In this document: positions 26,328-35,126 of the stretch, in pieces | Layout of the letters: each line of letters opens with the position of its first letter | Position numbering within the stretch: position 1 is the first letter of the stretch | Source: Alteribacillus sp041949975 | GTDB lineage: Bacteria; Bacillota; Bacilli; Bacillales; Marinococcaceae | NCBI RefSeq assembly: GCF_041949975.1 | Contig: NZ_JBHFQG010000011.1 | Span: 42,448-106,447 of the forward strand | Direction: 5' to 3' | Length of the DNA: 64,000 nt | Notes under the pieces: model-generated | The model's database searches: none | The model's input: only the letters and a program-made list of their open reading frames with translations | Told to the model about the DNA's origin: nothing | Translations under genes and position numbers: made by a program

Positions 26328-27986
26328 ATGAAAAATAAAATAACGGTCGCTGCCCAAATTGTCGAAATATTGAAACGAGAAGAAGTTCACCGGGTTTTTT
26401 CTGTTCCTGGAGAAAGTTTTCTTGATTTAATGAATGAAATTTATCTTGAGGAATCAATTGATTTTGTTTCCTGCCGCCATGAAGGTGGTGCTTCATTTAT
26501 GGCTGAAGGGTATGGAAAAATAACCGGCAGGCCAGGTGTCGTTATGGCGACAAGAGGAGTAGGAGGTTCCAACCTTTCCATAGGAGTTCACACTGCCTGC
26601 CAGGATTCTACACCAATGGTCGTGATTTTAGGTCAAGTCGAGCGAGAAATCCGCGGCCGTGAAGGCTTTCAGGAAGTAGAACTCGACCAAATGTTTTCTC
26701 ATTTAGCAAAATGTACATTCGAACTAACCGACCCAAATCGTACCAATGAAATGATCAGCAGGGCTTTTCGAGCGGCACAGTCAGGGCGTCCGGGGCCTGT
26801 AGTTGTTTCGATACCGGCGGATGTGTTTGCAGAACAAAGCACGTACAAACCAGTACCTGCATACCGTCCATCGCGTTCGCTGCCTGATCCGGAAGATATC
26901 AGAAAAGCGCTGCAGTTATTATCTCAATCAAAACGTCCATTGATTATTGCAGGCGGAGGAATCATTCGATCGAACGCGGAGAGAGCACTTCAGTTGTTTG
27001 CAGAAAAAACAAATATCCCTGTTATCGCTTCTTTTCGCCGGCATGATGTGCTTCCCAATAATCACCCCTTATATGTTGGACATTCCGGTTTAGGTACTTT
27101 CCCAGAAATATTAGACACAATGAGACAAGCAGATACGGTGCTTGCAGTAGGCACTCGTTTTTCTGAGATAATGACCCAAAGCTATACCATTTTCTCAGAA
27201 GAGTTGCAGCTTATCCATATAGATATTGAGCCAAATACATTGGGAAAGGTTTATCCCCCGCAGGTTGGAATAGTTGCTGATGCAACCCAGGCTTTACAGA
27301 CCTTAAGTGAAAGGGAGATACACTCGAAGATTGATTGGAGAACTTGGGCAGAGAAACGGAGAAATGTTTATGAAAAAACGACAGCCATTCAAAACCTACC
27401 AAACGAAGATTCCGTTGACATAGCTCAAATTATAAACACGATGCAGAAAATACTGCCAGAAGATGCAATTATTACAAATGATGCAGGAAATTTTGCGGCC
27501 TGGCTTCATAACTATTATCGTTTCAATAAACCAAACACCTATGCAGGGCCGACATCAGGGGCGATGGGTTATGGTCTTCCGGCAGGTATCGGAGCAAAAA
27601 TGGCGTCTCCAGACAAAATGGTTGTTTCATTATCTGGAGATGGCGGTTTTATGATGACCGTGCAGGAACTCGAAACGGCTGCTCGATATAAAGTGCCGAT
27701 TATTGCTCTTGTATTTAATAATAATATGTATGGAACGATTCGGATGCATCAGGAAAAGGTCTTTCCACATCACGTGATCGGAACGACTTTAAATGAAGTG
27801 AATTTTAGTAAATTAGCTAAAGCGATTGGAGTTCAAGGCGAACGGGTAACTAATGATGTTTCTTTTAAAAAAGCATTAGAAAATGCCCTGAAGCTTAAAG
27901 GACCTTCTGTGATTGAGATTATGTGTAATCCAGAGAAAATATCTGTATTATCTAGTATTTCCTCGCTTCAAAATAAAACAAAATAA
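26328..27986 (+). CDS. Thiamine-diphosphate-dependent enzyme, acetolactate-synthase-like
   Basis: Three-domain ThDP enzyme, 552 aa. The N-terminal PYR domain has the catalytic Glu in SCRHEGGASFMAEGYGK (about residue 50). The central domain has PLIIAGGGIIRSNA. The C-terminal PP domain carries the ThDP/Mg motif SGDGGFMMTVQELETA to NNNMYG. It resembles IlvB/AlsS-like proteins, but no small regulatory subunit or ilv gene is nearby, so the substrate (acetolactate, oxalyl-CoA, sulfoacetaldehyde or another 2-oxo acid) is not known. AAGGGATAGG precedes ATG 26328. Confidence 0.85.
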   Translation: MKNKITVAAQIVEILKREEVHRVFSVPGESFLDLMNEIYLEESIDFVSCRHEGGASFMAEGYGKITGRPGVVMATRGVGGSNLSIGVHTACQDSTPMVVILGQVEREIRGREGFQEVELDQMFSHLAKCTFELTDPNRTNEMISRAFRAAQSGRPGPVVVSIPADVFAEQSTYKPVPAYRPSRSLPDPEDIRKALQLLSQSKRPLIIAGGGIIRSNAERALQLFAEKTNIPVIASFRRHDVLPNNHPLYVGHSGLGTFPEILDTMRQADTVLAVGTRFSEIMTQSYTIFSEELQLIHIDIEPNTLGKVYPPQVGIVADATQALQTLSEREIHSKIDWRTWAEKRRNVYEKTTAIQNLPNEDSVDIAQIINTMQKILPEDAIITNDAGNFAAWLHNYYRFNKPNTYAGPTSGAMGYGLPAGIGAKMASPDKMVVSLSGDGGFMMTVQELETAARYKVPIIALVFNNNMYGTIRMHQEKVFPHHVIGTTLNEVNFSKLAKAIGVQGERVTNDVSFKKALENALKLKGPSVIEIMCNPEKISVLSSISSLQNKTK

Positions 27987-28059
27987 AATGTTAGAAGTGG
28001 TCTGCAATGTGTTAGCCAGGTACTGCTTGGTTTGCTATGATAAGCATTGAGGTGTTATT

Positions 28060-28749
28060 TTGGAAATATTTATTATGATTTTAGCAATCGGTGTTGTCAT
28101 AGCAATTTTTACATATGTCCCCGTTCTCGGTTCATATCTTTCATTGTTTAATACATTGGTGCATGAAAGCGGGCATGCGTTAGCAGCCGAATTAACAGGA
28201 GGGCAAGTTAAATCTATCTCTCTTTTTAAGAGCACCGAAGGAGCAGCAGTCACTCATCATCATCGAATTGGAATGTTTATTACTGCTTTGTCTGGGTATC
28301 CTTTTGCCTCTTTTGTTTCTGTCGTTTTTATTTATATGGCTGTAAACCATTGGTATACAGCTGCAGGGTTCCTTTTGTTAATTTTACTAGGCAGCACCTT
28401 AATATTTTGGGTACGAAATGGATTTGGCATCTTTTGGATACTTTCGATATTAGCAGGGGCTTATTTATTGTGGTACCAGGGTTATACAAAAGCAATAGAA
28501 TATCTGCTTATCGGTGTAAGTTTAGTGTTGTTAATTCAAGCATTTTTAAGCTGCTGGCATATTTTTTTAATCAGTATAAAGAGTCCAAAGCACGCAGGAG
28601 ACGCTTCGGTTTTGGCTCGATTAACTTTTATCCCTGCCAAGTTGTGGGGTTTTTTGTTTTTAGTGCAAGGAACCCTCTTGTTTGTTTTAGGATGTGCTGT
28701 ATGGTTTGGGTTTGATCCGTTCGTTGATGTAATAGAAAAAGGTGAGTGA
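28060..28749 (+). CDS. M50B-like membrane metallopeptidase
   Basis: 229 aa with five or six hydrophobic segments. The zinc site HESGHALAAELTGG (residues about 29-42) fits HExxH in a membrane helix, as in the M50B-like family. A second conserved metal-ligand region might be ALSGYPFASF. The role is unknown in this family; site-2-protease-like cleavage is inferred. The start is TTG 28060 behind GAGGTG. It stands alone, upstream of broken genes. Confidence 0.75.
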   Translation: MEIFIMILAIGVVIAIFTYVPVLGSYLSLFNTLVHESGHALAAELTGGQVKSISLFKSTEGAAVTHHHRIGMFITALSGYPFASFVSVVFIYMAVNHWYTAAGFLLLILLGSTLIFWVRNGFGIFWILSILAGAYLLWYQGYTKAIEYLLIGVSLVLLIQAFLSCWHIFLISIKSPKHAGDASVLARLTFIPAKLWGFLFLVQGTLLFVLGCAVWFGFDPFVDVIEKGE

Positions 28750-28754
28750 GTTAT

Positions 28755-29231
28755 ATGAAAATAAACGAAAAGGATTAATGAGCACAAGGTGCTGTATCCC
28801 TTGTCCCATCATCACCACCATGGTCTTTTTGTGGCGATGAATTTGAAACGGGTTGGAACAGAAAAATCACGGTATTCTAAAGAAGAAGTGGTAGAAGCAG
28901 CAGAAGATTTTTGGAATTCGGGCGGTAATCAGCATTTTCGGGAAGAGGAAGAGATTTTACTGCCGGCACTTTCTCAATATGCTTCGATAGATACGGAAGA
29001 CATAAAGGAAATGCAGGAAATGCTTATAGAGCACGTTCTTTATTTCAGAGAGTACTGAAGAAAGAGGATACTAGTACGGCTCTGTTAAATAAACTAGGTA
29101 CCATGTTGGAAGCGCACATTCGCAGGGAAGAGCGCATTATTTTTCCAATGATTGAACAAGAGCTGCCTGAAGAGAAGGTTCAGGAAATATCGATGGTTTT
29201 TCATAAAAATGAGACGAAAGAATCCAGATAA
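28755..29231 (+). pseudogene. Hemerythrin HHE-domain protein, frameshifted
   Basis: Pieces fit one cation-binding hemerythrin-like protein. The first helix is INEHKVLYPLSHHHHHGL (28773 onward), then NQHFREEEEILLPALS in the same frame (to 29058), then after a +1 shift near 29053 LGTMLEAHIRREERIIFPMIE (to 29231). The His/Glu ligands of the di-iron site are recognisable in all pieces. The start region is also out of frame (MKINEKD followed by stop at 28755-28778). It is probably inactive unless the frameshifts are sequence errors. Confidence 0.8.
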
Positions 29232-29239
29232 TGTAAGAG

Positions 29240-29925
29240 GAGAGGAGCAATTTTTATATTCGTGCGTTGAATTTTCAAGACCAGGCCGATTAATGAAAAT
29301 GAATACAGGAATGGAAGAGGATTATGTGAAAGATATTTTTCCATATATTATAGAGGAAGATCAAGGGGCTTTTGAAGGCAACGAAATGGTCGGAATAGCA
29401 GGATATATGTTATTAGCAGAAAGATATGCCATGCTGGGAAGGTTGAGGACGGCTAAAACCTGGCGAGGACAAGGTATTTGGTACGTGGTTGATGAAATAT
29501 GTTAAAGAAATGGCAGAGCAGCAGCAAAAAGTTCAGTGGATTGGTTTGACGACCCAGGTGGACAATGTACATACTATTCGTATAGCCCGCCGCTGATTAG
29601 TACTCTTCACTATGGTTTCTTAAATAGTTACGGCATGAAGACCTTGCGAAGTCATCATTCTGCCGAATCTGAACATTGGCGGGAAGTAGCAGAAAAGCAG
29701 GAGAAAAGAAATTTACTTCAAAAATTACATTTGAAAAATATGGATCTAAAAGTCTTCCCATATAGCGGATATTATCCACTTCCTTTTGAAGAAGACTTAT
29801 GGACAGATCCATACCTTAACCGTTGTAAGTGCTGGATTCGACCGCTATTCCAATGTGGTCCAGTTCTTTTTTCATTTAAATTCTCCTTAATAAAAAATAA
29901 AAATAGTGGGTTTATTTTAACATAG
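29240..29925 (+). pseudogene. GNAT N-acetyltransferase, multiply frameshifted
   Basis: Three frames contribute. FYIRALNFQDQADLMK (29250-29300 area) continues into GAFEGNEMVGIAGYML and LRTAKTWRGQGI, which is the acetyl-CoA-binding (Q/R)xxGx(G/A) region. After a shift near 29475 it continues as TWLMKYVKEMAEQQQKVQWI. A further shift near 29590 gives YGFLNSYGMKTLRSHH, then LKVFPYSGYYPLPFEED. At least three frameshifts make it a clear relic. Confidence 0.75.
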
Positions 29926-30004
29926 GTTTTTTCATTCGGATAAAGAGGTGTTTTTTACAACATAAACGAATCTTTAAAAGAGAGATACGAGGAGGAGTTC
30001 TTTC

Positions 30005-30496
30005 ATGAAAAAATGGACGAAAACAATAGAAATAGACGTGCCTATAGAAGAAGTATGGGAACTGCTTGACGGCTCGTTAGAAAACATGCAAAAAATCATG
30101 CCAAATGTGGTAGAAAATGAACCTGTTAAAATAACAGAAGAAGGTGTGGGAAGTATTTACCTGCAAAAGTACAAAGAAGGAAAAAGGATCGAAGAGTATG
30201 AAGTAGAAATGATAGAATATTTGAATACACCAGAACAAAAAATTTTAAAAGTTGGTTTTGTCCTCGCAAACATGTTTGATATTACCGCAAAGTATGAATT
30301 AACTAAACTAGATTCCTGTAGGACCCAACTTATTTATACAGCCACAAACCGTCCCTTGAAATGGTTTGTGAAAATCTTTTTGATGTTTGCGACAAAAAAG
30401 GCAGGCCACCACGTTTGTAGTACGAGTGAAACGTGTGACAGAAACGAAAGCTGCCCCCGTACAATAACAGTTAATGGCGAATGGGGGGAATCGTAA
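30005..30496 (+). CDS. SRPBCC (START/Bet v1-like) family protein, probable late frameshift
   Basis: Small ligand-binding helix-grip protein. Start MKKWTKTIEIDVPIEEVWEL and the beta-strand series through FDITAKYELTKLD are typical of polyketide-cyclase/CoxG-like SRPBCC proteins. The strong RBS GAGGAGGAG precedes ATG 30005. From about 30410 the printed frame becomes Cys-rich and atypical (HHVCSTSETCDRN), while the +1 frame gives TTFVVRVKRVTETKAAPVQ ending at 30466, a normal end helix. The gene thus seems to have lost its native last helix. The native end would also avoid the 26-bp overlap with the convergent DUF421 gene. Confidence 0.7.
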   Translation: MKKWTKTIEIDVPIEEVWELLDGSLENMQKIMPNVVENEPVKITEEGVGSIYLQKYKEGKRIEEYEVEMIEYLNTPEQKILKVGFVLANMFDITAKYELTKLDSCRTQLIYTATNRPLKWFVKIFLMFATKKAGHHVCSTSETCDRNESCPRTITVNGEWGES

Positions 30497-31208
30497 TATT
30501 GTTATCTTTTAACGACACATGCAGTTCTAATGCTTGATTGATTGAAGCAAAAAATACATTGGATATATCATCAATACCTTCCCCCGCCAATTTAGAACGC
30601 AGCCAAATTTCGTCTACATTTAAGTCATGAAGAATATTAGAATAAATACTACCATCCATTATGACTGGAAAGGAAATAACAGAGGTTTTTTCTATCCCCA
30701 TATCTTCCGCAGTAACTGCATTTTTTTCCGGTTTTTTTAACACACTTAGTTCACCATTTGCCTCCACAACCGCAGTTTCAACATCATTTACATCAAATAC
30801 ATCCTTTTCCCGAAGCATTTGTAAGATATTATCAATTGAATATCTAATCTTTTTAATATTTTCATCGAGAAAGACTCCGTTTTGGATGACTACGGTTGGT
30901 TCAAATGTGATAAGCCGTCCTACATTCCGACTTGATATTTTCCAGCTTGAAACCAATCGCTGCAGAAAGCCAATTGCGATTATGGCGGCAGCACTTGGAA
31001 TGTGATTAATACTAGGGTCAGCAATGTCTGCTCCTACCACTGCTCCAAGTGTAATAATTATTAAAAAATCAAATATTGGAAGTTCTCCAATTGCCCGCTT
31101 TCCCATGAATATGGTAACGGCTAACAATAGAGGTAAAATCGTTATAATCCGTCCGAATACGAGACCAATCTCTTTTATTGTCTCTACCAATGTTTCCACC
31201 TCCACCAT
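30471..31208 (-). CDS. DUF421 (YetF/YdfR-type) membrane protein
   Basis: 245 aa. Three N-terminal hydrophobic segments (about residues 12-95: LVFGRIITILPLLLAVTIFM, IFDFLIIITLGAVVGADIA) are followed by a cytoplasmic domain with LITFEPTVVIQNGVFLDENI and RYSIDNILQMLREKDVFDVNDVETAVVEANGELS. This arrangement is the YetF/DUF421 family. Function is unknown; YdfS/YdfR-type members are linked to spore formation or germination. A second paralogue is at 47143. The true start may be a little inside, since GGTGGAGGTGG follows the ATG. Confidence 0.85.
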   Translation of the reverse strand: MVEVETLVETIKEIGLVFGRIITILPLLLAVTIFMGKRAIGELPIFDFLIIITLGAVVGADIADPSINHIPSAAAIIAIGFLQRLVSSWKISSRNVGRLITFEPTVVIQNGVFLDENIKKIRYSIDNILQMLREKDVFDVNDVETAVVEANGELSVLKKPEKNAVTAEDMGIEKTSVISFPVIMDGSIYSNILHDLNVDEIWLRSKLAGEGIDDISNVFFASINQALELHVSLKDNNITIPPIRH

Positions 31209-31544
31209 TGTAAGGAAACTTTTCTACAGTTTTTCCAAAATCTCATTTATGAATACAACAGGGTTTTTGCTTTATAAAATTACAAATGTAGGGAAAACGA
31301 GAATAACCTTATCATTTTAATAAGGAGGAACAAAGGGGCATATCAGTGGGCGGTGACCATTACATAGGATACCGCTGTGCTGGTAAGTGGATTATGGTAA
31401 TGGTTATGAAGCCAGAGCAAACCAGATGGAATATGAAGTGCCCCTTCAGGAAACTATAGCATGGTAAGGATACCTACGATTCCAATAAACCGTTTTGTCA
31501 TTAATAAGTGAAAACAAAATAAAGCAAACAATTCCTTAGAACAG
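31209..31544. other. Intergenic region, nothing recognised
   Basis: The 336 bases between a divergent gene start and the MFS gene end contain only short interrupted frames. An isolated AAGGAGG at 31321 precedes no durable reading frame, so a small lost gene is possible. Confidence 0.4.
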
Positions 31545-32768
31545 CTATGGAGTATGAACAGAATGGCTGTTCTTTTCTTCTTTTCCAATGTCAGTTTGCC
31601 ATTTCGGCACTGCTGTCCAAGTAAGATGATATAAAAAAACAAAGGAAGCTATTAACATGAGAGCAGCAGCTAGGAAAGGCATGGCCAATCCATACGTCTC
31701 AGCTGTATACGCTGCACCGATCGGGGCGCTCAGCATAGCAGTGTTTTGGAAAAGTAACAATAGGCTGTAGGCATAAGGAGTATTTCCCTTTTTTTGCAAA
31801 TGAAAAAAAGATGAATCAATGGCCGCCTGCCCAGAAGCAAGAAATAATCCATAAAACAGCCTGGCACCGACAAATAGCCAAAAGAACGATGCTCCCCATT
31901 GCAAAAGCAGGCTGAGCCCAAGAATAAACACAGCTATAACAGAGAATGTCAAGGCATTTTCATTTGTTACCCACTTATGCAGCCATGGCATAACCATTAA
32001 AGCTGCAGCGTTTGGAAGCATGAATAAAATACTGCTCGTGAAAGAATCGGCTAAAAATGTTTGTTCTGCATAAAGGGTAAAATAGGGCCGGACTATATTG
32101 TTACCAAAATGAAAAGTGAATACTGCCATGCCAAACAGCAGAAAAATAACAAGCGGCATGGATAAACTTCTTTTTTGATCCGCTGATTTGTTATCACTTG
32201 TTTTTGCTGCTTGGGTTGAGACGGGTATTTGTTTTCTGACACGCCATACTAGAACAAAGAGAAGAAGATCCATAATGGCGAGCACGATAAAAATACGAAT
32301 AGGTTCTTCTAGTGACATAATAAGCCCGCCGCAAAGGGAAGCTGTAATGATAGCGCCGTGAAAGAGAAGCTGAAATTTTTTTGACATGTCAGAAGCACCA
32401 TTTGTTTCTGCTAGCAAAGGATAAATAAGAAGCATACCACTTTTTGCTGCTAATAAAAGAACAGTAAGACAAAGAAAAATGTAAGGAGTTTTGGCAAAAG
32501 CCAGCGCCCCGGTTAAAAACGGAGAACAGCCTAGTGCGAATAACAATAACGTTGTAGTATTTATTTTCTGGGAAAACTTTCCCCATACCGGTGTTGATAG
32601 CAGTACGGCAAGACGGCAGGTAAAAATAAAAATTCCTGTAAATTTTGTTCCATCAATCGCAAATGTTTTTTCAAAAAATTGGGGATAAAAAGGAGATAAC
32701 AGGACTTCTGAAAATATGTATGTAAATAGACACAAATAAAGTATGTAAGTAGATTTCATGTTTTGCAC
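31545..32768 (-). CDS. MFS transporter, possible siderophore exporter
   Basis: 407 aa with 12 predicted transmembrane segments. The first contains LCLFTYIFSEVLLSPFYPQF, and the loop 2-3 region RLAVLLSTPVWGKFSQKINT fits the MFS motif-A position. A longer cytoplasmic loop lies near residue 190 (TSDNKSADQKRS). The start is GTG 32768 with AGGAGG 8 bases upstream. About 80 bp upstream lies a 15-bp site that matches a Fur-box core, so the gene may be iron-regulated and export a siderophore (inference). No siderophore synthesis genes are in the window. Confidence 0.8.
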   Translation of the reverse strand: MQNMKSTYILYLCLFTYIFSEVLLSPFYPQFFEKTFAIDGTKFTGIFIFTCRLAVLLSTPVWGKFSQKINTTTLLLFALGCSPFLTGALAFAKTPYIFLCLTVLLLAAKSGMLLIYPLLAETNGASDMSKKFQLLFHGAIITASLCGGLIMSLEEPIRIFIVLAIMDLLLFVLVWRVRKQIPVSTQAAKTSDNKSADQKRSLSMPLVIFLLFGMAVFTFHFGNNIVRPYFTLYAEQTFLADSFTSSILFMLPNAAALMVMPWLHKWVTNENALTFSVIAVFILGLSLLLQWGASFFWLFVGARLFYGLFLASGQAAIDSSFFHLQKKGNTPYAYSLLLLFQNTAMLSAPIGAAYTAETYGLAMPFLAAALMLIASFVFLYHLTWTAVPKWQTDIGKEEKNSHSVHTP

Positions 32769-32847
32769 TTGCCTGTCCTCCTAATTTTTAATGCTTATTT
32801 CGAAATTGCCTAAAGTATAAGGGCATCACATCTACTTTTAAGTTAAT

Positions 32848-32862
32848 TGAAATTGATTATCA
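32848..32862 (-). promoter_or_regulatory. Candidate Fur box upstream of the MFS gene
   Basis: The sequence TGAAATTGATTATCA fits the 7-1-7 Fur consensus TGATAAT-N-ATTATCA at 12 of 14 positions, with one perfect half-site. It lies 80 bp upstream of the MFS start on the minus strand and 110-120 bp before the acetyltransferase on the plus strand, so it could serve either. Confidence 0.55.
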
Positions 32863-32970
32863 GTGTCAATGGAGTTAAGAGAAAATAGTATTTTTGGTGC
32901 ATGTGACTTTTAAAGGTAAAATTAGTGATAAAATGACAAAGAGTTATTAAAAAGACTGGCAGTGATAAAA

Positions 32971-33801
32971 ATGGTATATGAATTAAAAAGAGATGAATTT
33001 ATAAAGTGTAAACCCTTACTGAACAACGAACGTCATGTCGAAGTGAAAGGCGTAGTGGATGGGGTGAACCGCGGCAGAATTTTTGTTGATAATCCAGTTT
33101 TGCCGAATGCAGGAATGATATGGCTAGGTAATAACGATGGTTTCTTTTTTATTGGAAATCCTGATAACAAGGATTTTAATGGGAGAATAGGAAGGTATGT
33201 GGAGGAAGTTATCAAGCTGCAAATGTTAGAGCAGGATCTTTTTCACTTTGAAATGATTGGAAACTATCCTGGGTGGTATCCTGCCATAGAAAAATTATTT
33301 CAACATCGAACGTTATCCAGCTGGACCCAGCATGTTTATATTTTAAAAAAAGAGCAGTATGAGCAAGAAAGGATTATTTTAACCACTCCGTATAAAATAA
33401 AAAAGATTACAAAGGATTTTTATTTTGACAAGTTTAACTGTATAAATATTACTTATCTTCACAGAAAAATTAACGAGTCATGGTTTTCAGCAGAGGACTT
33501 TTTCAAGCAGGGAATCGGATATTGTATTGTCTTAGAAGATGAAATAGTAGGGTTGTGTCATACTAATTTCACTACAGATAATAGACAGTGCATTGCTATT
33601 GAGACATCAGAAGCACATCAAAATCAAGGGCTTGCAAAGAAAATGGCGCATGAATTCGTCCAAAATACACTAAAACAAGGATATACTCCTTATTGGGATT
33701 GTATGGAGGAGAATAAACCTTCTCAGGCAGTTGCGAAACATATAGGTTTTCATCATCATTTTTCTTATAAAGGGTATGTTTTCTCCTGGGCAAAAGAATA
33801 A
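32971..33801 (+). CDS. GNAT family N-acetyltransferase
   Basis: About 276 aa. The C-terminal half is a GNAT domain: GYCIVLEDEIVGLCHTNF, then IAIETSEAHQNQGLAKKMA (acetyl-CoA-binding loop, residues about 210-225) and a final KHIGFHHHFSYKGY. The N-terminal half (1-140) is an additional domain typical of the GNAT-acetyltransf family PF12746-like proteins. Target unknown. No strong RBS is visible; GTG 32962 is an alternative start. A hairpin follows the stop. Confidence 0.8.
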   Translation: MVYELKRDEFIKCKPLLNNERHVEVKGVVDGVNRGRIFVDNPVLPNAGMIWLGNNDGFFFIGNPDNKDFNGRIGRYVEEVIKLQMLEQDLFHFEMIGNYPGWYPAIEKLFQHRTLSSWTQHVYILKKEQYEQERIILTTPYKIKKITKDFYFDKFNCINITYLHRKINESWFSAEDFFKQGIGYCIVLEDEIVGLCHTNFTTDNRQCIAIETSEAHQNQGLAKKMAHEFVQNTLKQGYTPYWDCMEENKPSQAVAKHIGFHHHFSYKGYVFSWAKE

Positions 33802-33807
33802 AGTAAA

Positions 33808-33831
33808 AGCCGCACTGCTGCTAATGCGGCT
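33808..33831 (+). terminator. Hairpin after the GNAT gene
   Basis: AGCCGCA pairs with TGCGGCT around a 10-nt loop, 6 bp after the stop. The following CTCTCATTT is only weakly T-rich. Confidence 0.6.
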
Positions 33832-33873
33832 CTCTCATTTCGTTGTTTAAATGAGAGCTGGAGTGGCGTTTGT

Positions 33874-34127
33874 TTAAAATTGCTTAACATCCTTACCGAG
33901 TTTAGTACTTTTCTTATGAAGAGCATGCATATCTGTTTCGTTTGATAAAGATACATTTTCTCCACTGGTACTTCTTATTTCTTCCATAATCTCAAGCAGA
34001 CATTGAACTTCTTCTAACTGATCTTGCTGAGAATCTCCCATCTGGTTGGTGCTCTCAGTGACCAGTGTCCAGATGCTCCGTCATGTCAATGGTTTCTGCA
34101 GTCATTCGATTCATTTTTTCATTCATC
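33874..34127 (-). pseudogene. Methyl-accepting chemotaxis receptor, C-terminal remnant
   Basis: Reading the minus strand gives NEKMNRMTAETIDMTEHL, a stop (TGA), then QLEEVQCLLEIMEEIRS and SGENVSLSNETDMHALHKK, with a final helix ending KDVKQF. The heptad pattern, the ENV(S/A)LSNET and the final hydrophobic helix resemble the end of the signalling domain of methyl-accepting chemotaxis proteins. No start codon or upstream receptor part is found, so it is a decayed tail. Confidence 0.5.
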
Positions 34128-34243
34128 GCATTAAATAGTGATGGGATTTTAAATCCAGCTTGCATAATAAACACTAGTATGGCATGAGTATAATCCATAC
34201 CATGTCTATGTTTAATTGCAGTTTTTCTATTATCATCCCTATG

Positions 34244-34273
34244 TGTGTCTTTGTATCCGGATACAAAGACACA
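34244..34273. repeat. Perfect 30-bp palindrome
   Basis: Two 15-bp arms, beginning TGTGTCTTTGTATCC and its exact reverse complement, meet without a loop at 34258/34259. Such a loop-free perfect dyad is more like a dimeric-repressor operator than a terminator. It lies 173 bp upstream of the DsbA-like gene and downstream of the receptor remnant. Confidence 0.75.
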
Positions 34274-34445
34274 TTAACATTATTTTATAGAATAATTTAC
34301 AATGGTGGAATATAACCTTACAAACATTTTTTTGAATGTAAGAAAATGAAACATTATAGATGAGAGGTAATATCGACGAGGAGAAACTGGACTTTTGTAT
34401 GTCAAACAGGTTATCGTTTAAATACAATCAAGGAGTGTTAGCTTT

Positions 34446-35045
34446 ATGACGCTGCAAATGAAAATTTATTCAGATTTTGTGTGACCGTTTTGTTTTCTAG
34501 CGGAGGTACCGCTTCAACAAGCAATTCAAGGAAAAGATGTAGAAGTAGAATGGATGCCGTTCGAATTACGGCCCTATCCTAACAAAACATTAAAGCCAGA
34601 AGATAATTATCTGCAAACGACATGGAAGCAGTCTGTTTACCCCATGGCAGAACGCATGGGAATTGACATTGTTCTGCCCCGGATTTCTCCTCAGCCATAT
34701 ACGCATATAGCATTTGAGGGATACCAGTATGCGAAAGAAATGGGCAGGGGAAACCTTTATAATGACAGAGTTTTCCGTGCCTTTTTCCAAGAAGAGCAAG
34801 ATATTGGCAAAGTAGATGTGTTAACAAAGCTGGCAGAAGAAGTGGGTTTAAACAAAAATAAGTTTAAAGAAGCATTAAATACAAGAAAGTATAAAGAAGT
34901 TCATTCAAGAGCATTAACCCATGCATACCAAGAGGCAAATATTACAGCTGTACCAACGTTTATTATCGGTCAAACCATTGTGACGGGTATGCGTTCTAAA
35001 GATACATTAGAGGTTATTATCAAGCAGGAAACCAAGCTGCTTTGA
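34446..35045 (+). CDS. DsbA/FrnE-family thiol oxidoreductase with UGA at the first active-site cysteine (possible selenoprotein)
   Basis: Thioredoxin-fold oxidoreductase of the DsbA/FrnE (YwbO-like) group, 199 codons. The frame from ATG 34446 (RBS AAGGAG at about 34430) reads MTLQMKIYSDFV, then TGA at 34482-34484, then PFCFLAEVPLQQA and an open frame to 35045. The family active site is DFVCPxC, so TGA replaces exactly the nucleophilic Cys (codon 13). The rest is intact, including the cis-Pro loop ITAVPTFIIG and FELRPYPN. Recoding as selenocysteine is possible; a SECIS-like hairpin follows immediately. The alternative is a nonsense mutation with the remaining product starting at 34554. No sel genes are in the window to decide. 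Confidence 0.7.
34490..34520 (+). promoter_or_regulatory. SECIS-like stem-loop downstream of the in-frame TGA
   Basis: AGCGG (34499-34503) pairs with CCGCT (34509-34513) around the loop AGGTA. A lower helix TTGTT (34490-34494) with AACAA (34516-34520) closes it across a small internal loop. The first loop G is about 20 nt after the TGA. Bacterial SECIS elements lie 16-37 nt downstream of UGA and have a G in the first two loop positions, which this fulfils (family knowledge; folding not computed). Confidence 0.5.
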
Positions 35046-35126
35046 GAAATTGAAGGCAGGACGTATAAGTTCCATACCTTCACCAAATCCTATTCTTAAA
35101 ACCAAAATATATAAAGGGGAATAGGT

